Part shown: positions 1-4,673 of the stretch, piece after piece | Numbering within the stretch: the first letter of the stretch is position 1 | Layout of the letters: each line of letters begins with the position of its first letter | Assembly (NCBI GenBank): GCA_009926525.1 | Contig: RFOR01000046.1 | Span: 1 to 5,811 of the forward strand | DNA: 5,811 bases | DNA from: Methylophilaceae bacterium | Lineage (GTDB): Bacteria > Pseudomonadota > Gammaproteobacteria > Burkholderiales > Methylophilaceae | Reading direction: 5' to 3' | Made by a program: the position numbers and the translations under genes | Notes under the pieces: generated by a model | The model's database searches: none | The model's input: only the letters and a program-made list of their open reading frames with translations | What the model was told of the DNA's origin: nothing

Positions 1-75
1 AAACAAAGCCAATCCTTTGGGATTGCCTGTTGCTATTGGCTTTTAGCCGTATTTTTCTATTTTTAGGCTTTGTTT
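1..75. repeat. Nested inverted-repeat cluster, window left edge
   Basis: Several inverted repeats share the same short arms. A perfect 10-bp pair joins 1-10 (AAACAAAGCC) to 66-75 (GGCTTTGTTT). A perfect 9-bp pair joins 5-13 (AAAGCCAAT) to 35-43 (ATTGGCTTT). A 6-bp hairpin joins 10-15 (CAATCC) to 20-25 with a 4-base loop, and a 4-bp hairpin joins 38-41 (GGCT) to 45-48 (AGCC). These pairings exclude one another because the arm at 5-13 takes part in three of them. No reading frame of note lies here. The outer pair starts at the first base of the window, so it may extend to the left. It could be a transcription terminator region, or the edge of a small palindromic repeat element; the sequence alone does not decide. 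Confidence 0.6.
5..55. terminator. Possible bidirectional rho-independent terminator
   Basis: A 9-bp perfect stem (5-13 with 35-43, loop of 21 bases) is followed on the + strand by TTTT at 41-44 and another T run at 52-56. Read on the minus strand, the same stem is followed by a T-rich stretch (complement of AAACAAA at 1-7). It would fit the end of a gene lying to the left, or a convergent gene pair, and would insulate the manC promoter. The long loop and short first T run make this a moderate call. Confidence 0.4.
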
Positions 76-122
76 AAAATAGACCCATCGCATCAAGATA
101 ATCACTGACATATATATTTGAT

Positions 123-144
123 TTGACTATCCAAGCCTAGTCAA
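123..144. promoter_or_regulatory. Dyad overlapping the -35 element, possible operator
   Basis: TTGACTA at 123-129 and TAGTCAA at 138-144 are perfect 7-bp inverted arms separated by 8 bases (TCCAAGCC). The left arm contains the whole putative -35 hexamer and the right arm sits in the -35/-10 spacer. This geometry fits a dimeric repressor or activator binding at the promoter. No regulator family is recognisable from the site alone. Confidence 0.4.
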
Positions 145-152
145 TTTATTCT
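123..152 (+). promoter_or_regulatory. Candidate sigma70 promoter upstream of manC
   Basis: A -35-like TTGACT at 123-128 (5 of 6 consensus bases) and a -10-like TATTCT at 147-152 (4 of 6) are separated by 18 bases. An AT-rich run (TATATATTTGATT at 111-123) lies just upstream and could act as an UP-like element. Transcription would begin near 158-160 and leave a leader of about 75 bases before the manC ATG at 236. It is the best promoter match seen in the 160 bases between the repeat cluster and the gene; the start point is inferred. Confidence 0.45.
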
Positions 153-167
153 TGCCTACCCTTGAAG

Positions 168-207
168 CGTCAAATGCAATGACGAGAGGGCAATGATGCG
201 CCCTTTC
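168..207 (+). promoter_or_regulatory. Two adjoining hairpins in the manC leader
   Basis: CGTCA (168-172) pairs with TGACG (180-184) around a 7-base loop. Directly after it, GAGAGGGC (184-191) pairs with GCCCTTTC (200-207), an 8-bp stem with one G-U pair and an 8-base loop. The two stems share base 184. No T run follows, so this is not a rho-independent terminator. The second stem ends 13 bases before the Shine-Dalgarno-like GAAGAGA at 220-226, so it could influence mRNA stability or ribosome access to manC. Function is inferred. Confidence 0.35.
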
Positions 208-219
208 TGATTCAATATT

Positions 220-226
220 GAAGAGA
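220..226 (+). promoter_or_regulatory. Ribosome binding site deciding the manC start
   Basis: The purine stretch GAAGAGA lies 9 bases before the ATG at 236 and has a reasonable Shine-Dalgarno match. The alternative in-frame TTG at 218 overlaps this stretch and has only pyrimidine-rich sequence (CCCTTTCTG) upstream. The ATG at 236 is therefore preferred. Confidence 0.5.
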
Positions 227-235
227 ACGATTGAT

Positions 236-1696
236 ATGTCCAACATCACTGAAGATTTAAAAGTCCAGCCCGTCATTTTGTCTGGCGGTTCAGGAACCAG
301 GCTTTGGCCCATGTCGCGAGAAAAATATCCCAAGCAGTTGCTCCCATTATTTGGAGAGGACTCCTTGTTGCAAGGTACGGTTCGCAGATTAGATGACATC
401 GCTGGCTTGAGATTGGCCCCAACTATGGTAGTCTGCAATGAAGAGTACCGCTTTGTGATTGCTGAGCAATTGCGCTTAATGGGCAAAGAAGGTGTGATTG
501 TTTTAGAGCCGACAGGCAGAAATACCGCACCAGCGCTTACATTAGCCGCGCTTGAAGCAGAAAGTGTGGTAGGCGATCCTGTACTGTTAGTGATGCCTGC
601 CGATCATATTATTCTTGATAATGCCGCCTTTCAATTGGCCGTTCGCCAGGGTGCAAGTTTAGCGGCAGCGGGCATGATCGTTACATTCGGCATTACCCCT
701 GATTGTCCAGAAACTGGCTATGGTTATATTCAAACTGGTGAATCATTGCCCCAATCAACCGCTTTCGAGTTAACGCGCTTTGTAGAAAAGCCCGATCGCG
801 CCACTGCAGAAAAGTATGTGGATGCGGGCAACTATTTATGGAATAGCGGATTATTTATGGTGCGTGCCTCAGTATGGTTATCTGCCATGGAAAATTGCCG
901 ACCAGATATTCTGGCTGCGTGTAAATCAGCTTGGCAAGGTGAGCAATTGGATGGAAACTTCGTTCGTGTGGGTAAGACTGAGTTTGACAGCTGCCCTAGC
1001 GATTCGATTGACTACGCAGTGATGGAGCGTATCGCTGCTGGCCAAGCGAATTTACCCTCAGCTGCCGTAATTCCTCTGGCTGCAGGTTGGTCTGATGTGG
1101 GTGCATGGGATTCTTTGTGGCAAGCCTTAGATAAAGATAGTGCTGGTAATGCCGTGCAAGGCGATGTGTTATTAACAGATTGCAAAGACACCTTAGCTTT
1201 TTCTGCGAGCCGATTAGTCGCCTGCGTCGGGGTGAGTAATTTAGTGGTGGTAGAAACTGCAGATGCCGTGCTTGTTGCCCACAAGAGTAAGACGCAAGAT
1301 GTGAAGAAAATTGTAGATCAGTTAAAACAGCGGGGCCGAGTAGAAGGATCCTTGCATCGTAAAGTCTATCGTCCATGGGGTTGGTATGACAGCATTGATG
1401 CCGCAGATCGCTTTCAGGTCAAACGTATTATGGTCAAGCCAGGCGCTAAACTCTCATTGCAGCTGCACCATCATCGGGCCGAACACTGGATCGTCGTGAA
1501 AGGCACGGCCAAGGTCACGCGTGACGAAATCAGCTATACCGTCACAGAAAATGAATCTACTTATATTCCGCTCGGTATTAAGCACAGGCTTGAAAATACT
1601 GGAAAAATCCCGCTCGAAATTATTGAAGTCCAGTCAGGTAGCTATTTAGGAGAAGACGATATTGAGCGTTTTGATGACTCCTATGGTCGAGCATAA
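236..1696 (+). CDS. manC: Mannose-1-phosphate guanylyltransferase / mannose-6-phosphate isomerase
   Basis: This is a bifunctional cytoplasmic enzyme of the ManC/AlgA/CpsB family. It isomerises fructose-6-phosphate to mannose-6-phosphate and joins mannose-1-phosphate to GTP to give GDP-mannose, a precursor of exopolysaccharides, O-antigen and GDP-fucose/rhamnose. From the ATG at 236 it is 486 residues, the usual family length. The N-terminal nucleotidyltransferase half shows the GGSGTRLWPMSREKYPKQ signature at 17-34, LEPTGRNTAPA at 90-100, the metal-site PADH at 121-124, the sugar-binding FVEKP at 182-186, YLWNSGLF at 200-207 and GWSDVGAW at 284-291. The C-terminal type II isomerase is a cupin, with RPWG at 379-382 and QLHHHRAEHW at 409-418 holding the likely metal ligands. 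All key motifs are intact. An in-frame TTG at 218 would add six residues but lacks a ribosome site. No phosphomannomutase (ManB/AlgC) is in view, so that step must be encoded elsewhere. The next gene follows 42 bases later, probably in the same transcript. AlgA and CpsB are alternative names for the same family. Confidence 0.93.
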   Translation: MSNITEDLKVQPVILSGGSGTRLWPMSREKYPKQLLPLFGEDSLLQGTVRRLDDIAGLRLAPTMVVCNEEYRFVIAEQLRLMGKEGVIVLEPTGRNTAPALTLAALEAESVVGDPVLLVMPADHIILDNAAFQLAVRQGASLAAAGMIVTFGITPDCPETGYGYIQTGESLPQSTAFELTRFVEKPDRATAEKYVDAGNYLWNSGLFMVRASVWLSAMENCRPDILAACKSAWQGEQLDGNFVRVGKTEFDSCPSDSIDYAVMERIAAGQANLPSAAVIPLAAGWSDVGAWDSLWQALDKDSAGNAVQGDVLLTDCKDTLAFSASRLVACVGVSNLVVVETADAVLVAHKSKTQDVKKIVDQLKQRGRVEGSLHRKVYRPWGWYDSIDAADRFQVKRIMVKPGAKLSLQLHHHRAEHWIVVKGTAKVTRDEISYTVTENESTYIPLGIKHRLENTGKIPLEIIEVQSGSYLGEDDIERFDDSYGRA

Positions 1697-1738
1697 GGAC
1701 TGTACAACTTTTTAAAAAATGCAATGGAAATAAGTGAA

Positions 1739-2851
1739 ATGACACAGCAACTAAAAGGCATGATTCTTGCCGCAGGCCAAGGCACAAGGGTGCGACCACT
1801 GACGAAAGACATGCCTAAGCCCATGATTCCTATTTTAGGTAAGCCCGTGATGGAGTACTTGATCGAGCATCTAGCACGTCATGGTGTGCGTGAAATTATG
1901 GTCAACGTCGCGCACTCCTATCGAAAAATTGAACACTATTTTAGTAATGGTAGTCGCTGGGGCGTCGATATCGGCTACTCCTTCGAAGGCGTTTACGATC
2001 ATGGCGAGATTAAACCTTCGCCATTAGGCTCAGCTGGGGGCATGCGTCGTATTCAAGATTTTGGTGGGTTTTTTGACCAAACAACGATTGTACTCTGTGG
2101 TGATGCTTTGATTGATTTGGATATTGGCGCAGCGCTAAAAGAGCATAAAGCAAAAAAGGCTATGGTGAGCATTGTGACCATGGCGGTGCCTGACAACGAG
2201 GTGGTGAATTACGGCGTTGTTGAGACCGATGAGGAAGGTCGCGTGCTGTCGTTTCAGGAAAAGCCTAAGCCAGAAGAAGCGCGCTCCAACCTTGCCAGCA
2301 CGGGCATTTATTTCTTTGAACCAGAAGCAATCGCGCTGATTCCACCTGGCGTAGTGTTCGATATTGGTAGTCAATTATTCCCATTGCTGGTAGAAAAAGG
2401 GCTGCCTTTTTACGCGCAAAATCGTAGTTACAACTGGATAGATATTGGCCGTATATCGGACTACTGGGAGGTATTGCAGCGCGTTTTACGCGGCGAAATT
2501 AGCTTTATGAAAATCCCAGGTAAAGAAGTCAAGCCGGGAGTTTGGGTGGGTTTAAATACCTCGGTAGATTGGGATAATGTCAAAATCGAAGGCCCGGTGT
2601 ATATTGCCTCAGGAGCCCGTATTGATGGGGGTGCTGAGATCGTAGGTCCGTGCTGGATTTCTCATGGCTCGCATATTCGTAAAAATGCCAAAGTGATCCG
2701 GTCAGTATTGTTTGATTACACGCGAATTAGTGAAGGTGAGACCTTTTATGAAATGATCGTGTCGCCTAATTACTGCGTTGATAGAAGTGGTAGAACCTAC
2801 TACATTGGCGATGATGACTGTATTTTGCGCTGGGGTGATGCGCGTTCATAA
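1739..2851 (+). CDS. NDP-sugar pyrophosphorylase, mannose-1-phosphate guanylyltransferase-like (COG1208)
   Basis: This protein (370 residues from the ATG at 1739) belongs to the nucleotidyltransferase family that activates sugar-1-phosphates with an NTP and releases pyrophosphate. The catalytic domain spans about 6-245: the signature LAAGQGTRVRPLT at 10-22, the sugar-phosphate loop PKPMIPI at 26-32, PLGSAGG at 95-101, the metal-binding GD at 121-122, FQEKP at 172-176 and NWIDIGRISDYWE at 232-244. Residues 265-330 look like left-handed beta-helix hexapeptide repeats (VKIEGPVYIASGARIDGG and following), as in GDP-mannose and glucose-1-phosphate pyrophosphorylases that oligomerise through this tail. 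It has no isomerase domain, unlike the gene before it. Substrate is not fixed by sequence: GDP-mannose synthesis is the likeliest guess, with dTDP- or UDP-glucose type activity or a heptose possible. An ATG at 1724 would add five residues, but no Shine-Dalgarno precedes it; GGAA at 1726-1729 sits 9 bases before 1739. The 42 bases after manC contain a TTTTTAAAAA palindrome (1709-1718) but no terminator hairpin, so co-transcription is likely. Confidence 0.85.
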   Translation: MTQQLKGMILAAGQGTRVRPLTKDMPKPMIPILGKPVMEYLIEHLARHGVREIMVNVAHSYRKIEHYFSNGSRWGVDIGYSFEGVYDHGEIKPSPLGSAGGMRRIQDFGGFFDQTTIVLCGDALIDLDIGAALKEHKAKKAMVSIVTMAVPDNEVVNYGVVETDEEGRVLSFQEKPKPEEARSNLASTGIYFFEPEAIALIPPGVVFDIGSQLFPLLVEKGLPFYAQNRSYNWIDIGRISDYWEVLQRVLRGEISFMKIPGKEVKPGVWVGLNTSVDWDNVKIEGPVYIASGARIDGGAEIVGPCWISHGSHIRKNAKVIRSVLFDYTRISEGETFYEMIVSPNYCVDRSGRTYYIGDDDCILRWGDARS

Positions 2852-2909
2852 TCGGCACTACATCATTTTTGTGCAATCTGCCCAGCCGTTTTGGCGACGA
2901 TAGATCAAG

Positions 2910-2919
2910 TAACTAGTTA
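2910..2919. repeat. 10-bp perfect palindrome TAACTAGTTA
   Basis: The palindrome lies 15 bases upstream of a TTGAAA -35-like hexamer in the gap before gspG. It is short enough to arise by chance in AT-rich DNA, but its position would suit a regulator site. Confidence 0.25.
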
Positions 2920-3003
2920 AAAATGTCATTTAATTGAAACAAATCTGTCAAACTCTTCATATAGAATTATCAGTCTTGTAATAAAGCTGATTTTGCTATG
3001 TTG

Positions 3004-3008
3004 AAGGG
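3004..3008 (+). promoter_or_regulatory. Ribosome binding site deciding the gspG start
   Basis: AAGGG lies 7 bases before the ATG at 3016, a good Shine-Dalgarno arrangement. The in-frame ATG at 2998 lies upstream of this motif and has no comparable purine run before it, so 3016 is preferred. This choice sets the length of the prepilin leader. Confidence 0.6.
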
Positions 3009-3015
3009 CAATCTA

Positions 3016-3483
3016 ATGTGCAATCCATTGAGTAAAAGACCATTAAGCAATAAACGATCAAATGTAAGCCAAGCAAGCTTGAGCCAGCGTGGCTTTACTT
3101 TGTTAGAACTCTTGGTAGTGATGGTCATTATCGGCTTGCTTGTTGGTTATGTCGGCCCTAAATATTTCGCGCAAATCGGCAAGTCAGAAGTCAAAGCAAC
3201 GCGTGCGCAAATCGACGCCTTAGAAAAATCCTTAGACCAATATCGTTTAGATACTGGCCACTACCCAGCTACCGAGCAAGGCTTGGCAGCGCTGATGGTG
3301 AAGCCAGCGAGCGAAGCCCGTTGGTCAGGCCCATATCTTAAAAAAAACGTCCCTGTAGATCCTTGGGGTAATCCTTACCAATATAAATCCCCCGGTGAAC
3401 ACGGCGAATATGATCTATCGTCTTTGGGTAAAGATGGTCAACCCGGCGGCGTAGATGAGATGGCGGACATTGTCAGCTGGTAG
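3016..3483 (+). CDS. gspG: Type II secretion major pseudopilin GspG
   Basis: GspG is the major subunit of the periplasmic pseudopilus that pushes folded proteins through the outer-membrane secretin. The protein is 155 residues from the ATG at 3016. The class III prepilin motif QRG|FTLLELLVVMVIIG places cleavage and N-methylation by the prepilin peptidase after G26, with F27 as the first mature residue and the conserved Glu at mature position 5 (E31). The hydrophobic N-terminal helix covers about 27-46. The globular part carries GspG hallmarks: LDQYRLDTGHYPATEQGLAAL at 73-93, W103 with GPYLKK, VPVDPWGNPYQY at 112-123, and the C-terminal calcium loop SLGKDGQPGG with acidic D147, E148 and D151. 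The 129-residue mature form is close to the family norm. The 26-residue leader, rich in Lys, Arg, Ser and Asn, is long for GspG. The stop lies two bases before gspF. A type IV pilin is excluded by the PWGNPYQY and calcium-loop motifs. Confidence 0.95.
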   Translation: MCNPLSKRPLSNKRSNVSQASLSQRGFTLLELLVVMVIIGLLVGYVGPKYFAQIGKSEVKATRAQIDALEKSLDQYRLDTGHYPATEQGLAALMVKPASEARWSGPYLKKNVPVDPWGNPYQYKSPGEHGEYDLSSLGKDGQPGGVDEMADIVSW

Positions 3484-3485
3484 TT

Positions 3486-4673
3486 ATGTTTTATGACCTC
3501 AGTGTACTGCGCGGCAAAGAGTATTCATCGCTACGACTAGATGCCGTCAGTGAGCAGATGGCTATTAGCAATGCCAAGTCTTTAGGCTACACAGTTTTTT
3601 CTGCCAAGCCAGCGGGTGGCGGCTGGCAAAAATACTTCACCAAGCGTGAACGCTTTCCGCTCATGCTGTTCAGTCAAGAAATGCTGGCCTTGCTTGAAGC
3701 TGGACTCAACTTGATGGAGGCCATAGAGGCGCTTGCAGAAAAAGAAACGCGTCCCGAAGTGAGGCAAACCCTTCAAGGGGTACTTAGACAATTAAGTGAA
3801 GGTCAGCCATTATCCACCGCTATGCAGTCTTTTCCACAGGCATTTCCGCCTTTGTATGTGGCAGCCTTGAGAGCGAGTGAAAAAACAGGTGGGATGGCCG
3901 AGTCATTAAAGCGTTATATCGCCTATCAGAGTCAAATTGATCAGGTGAAAAAGAAAGTCATCTCAGCTTCGATTTATCCTGCCATGTTGCTCTCGGTCGG
4001 CAGCCTAGTGGTGCTGTTTTTAGTAGCGTATGTTGTGCCTAAGTTTGCTCATATTTATGAAGACATGGGTAGTGACCTGCCATTTTTATCCCAAGTATTG
4101 CTGTCATTGGGGACCTTTATTGAGCAACATGGATTTAGTTTGATGATGTCCTTGCTTGGCTTAATGGCTGCCGCAGCCTATTTATTAAGTCTCAAGTCCG
4201 TGCGTACCAAGTTAATGGAAATGGTGTGGCAAATTCCAGCCATTGGCGAGCGCATGAAAATCTATCAACTCTCACGCTTCTATCGCTCTTTGGGCATGCT
4301 ACTCATTGCTGGCATCCCAATTCTTAATGCGCTTAAGATGGTTTCTGGTCTGCTTGCTCCTGCATTAAGAGTGCGCATGTTGGCAGCTTCCGAACAAATT
4401 CGCCAAGGCCAAACCATTTCCATCGCTATGGAACTCAATGACCTTTCAACCCCGGTTGCACTCCGTATGCTGAGAGTTGGCGAGCGCAGCGGCATGATGG
4501 GCGAAATGATGGAGCGTATTTCTAGCTTTTACGATGAAGAAACCGCACGTTGGATAGATTGGTTTACCAAGCTATTTGAACCCTTACTCATGCTGTTCAT
4601 TGGCTTTGTGATTGGGTTTGTGGTGCTGATGCTGTATATGCCGATTTTTGATTTGGCGGGAAGCATACAATGA
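3486..4673 (+). CDS. gspF: Type II secretion inner-membrane platform protein GspF
   Basis: GspF is the polytopic inner-membrane protein that couples the GspE ATPase to pseudopilus assembly. At 395 residues it has the normal family length. Two T2SF repeats are visible, each ending in a matching signature: LRASEKTGGMAESLKRYIAYQ at 128-148 and LRVGERSGMMGEMMERISSFY at 329-349. Hydrophobic segments expected to span the membrane lie at about 164-186, 216-236 and 364-388. The N-terminal 50 residues (MFYDLSVLRGKEY) match the small cytoplasmic domain found in GspF/PilC proteins. PilC of type IV pili is a close relative, but the flanking gspG makes GspF the better name. Its ATG comes two bases after the gspG stop with only a poor ribosome site (GGTAG ends at 3483), so translation is probably coupled to gspG. 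Its 3' end overlaps gspE by four bases (ATGA, 4670-4673). Confidence 0.94.
   Translation: MFYDLSVLRGKEYSSLRLDAVSEQMAISNAKSLGYTVFSAKPAGGGWQKYFTKRERFPLMLFSQEMLALLEAGLNLMEAIEALAEKETRPEVRQTLQGVLRQLSEGQPLSTAMQSFPQAFPPLYVAALRASEKTGGMAESLKRYIAYQSQIDQVKKKVISASIYPAMLLSVGSLVVLFLVAYVVPKFAHIYEDMGSDLPFLSQVLLSLGTFIEQHGFSLMMSLLGLMAAAAYLLSLKSVRTKLMEMVWQIPAIGERMKIYQLSRFYRSLGMLLIAGIPILNALKMVSGLLAPALRVRMLAASEQIRQGQTISIAMELNDLSTPVALRMLRVGERSGMMGEMMERISSFYDEETARWIDWFTKLFEPLLMLFIGFVIGFVVLMLYMPIFDLAGSIQ
4658..4662 (+). promoter_or_regulatory. Ribosome binding site for gspE inside gspF
   Basis: GGGAA within the last codons of gspF lies 7 bases before the gspE ATG at 4670. Together with the ATGA overlap it supports this start and translational coupling. 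Confidence 0.55.

Larger units (their letters stand above)
2852..3015 (+). promoter_or_regulatory. Intergenic region before gspG with weak promoter-like elements
   Basis: This 164-base gap is AT-rich in its right half and carries no open frame of note. A perfect 10-bp palindrome TAACTAGTTA lies at 2910-2919. TTGAAA (2934-2939) resembles a -35 box, but the best -10 candidates downstream, TATAGA (2960-2965) and TAGAAT (2962-2967), are 20-22 bases away, longer than ideal. TGTAAT at 2977-2982 is another -10 candidate with a poor -35. Two short hairpins at 2855-2874 (GCAC/GTGC) and 2885-2895 (GCC/GGC) are too weak to call a terminator for the preceding gene. A promoter for the gsp genes somewhere here is plausible because the function changes, but no single site is convincing. 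Confidence 0.3.

Noticed and set aside
105..125. Possible IHF site near the TATATATTTGATT run
   Set aside because: TTGATT is present at 118-123, but the YAA element required four bases upstream of it reads TAT.
236..330. JUMPstart/ops-type element (GGCGGTAG) upstream of the polysaccharide genes
   Set aside because: The only similar string, GGCGGTTCAGG near 284, is inside manC and encodes the GGSG nucleotide-binding loop; no ops core occurs in the leader.
127..486. 119-codon open frame on the minus strand across the manC start
   Set aside because: It overlaps manC and its leader antisense, matches no family I recognise, and its open frame is explained as a shadow of the coding strand.
996..1376. 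Long minus-strand open frames inside manC (126 and 90 codons)
   Set aside because: They lie wholly within the well-supported manC frame and their translations look non-protein-like (rich in Arg, Leu and Gln without domain motifs).
1697..1738. TTTTTAAAAA palindrome between manC and the next gene as a terminator
   Set aside because: It is a pure A/T 10-mer without a GC stem or a following T run, so it would not form a stable terminator hairpin.
2852..2875. Possible sigma54 promoter (CGGCAC ... TTGTGC) after the second pyrophosphorylase
   Set aside because: The GG and GC pairs are 17 bases apart instead of 10, so the -24/-12 geometry fails.
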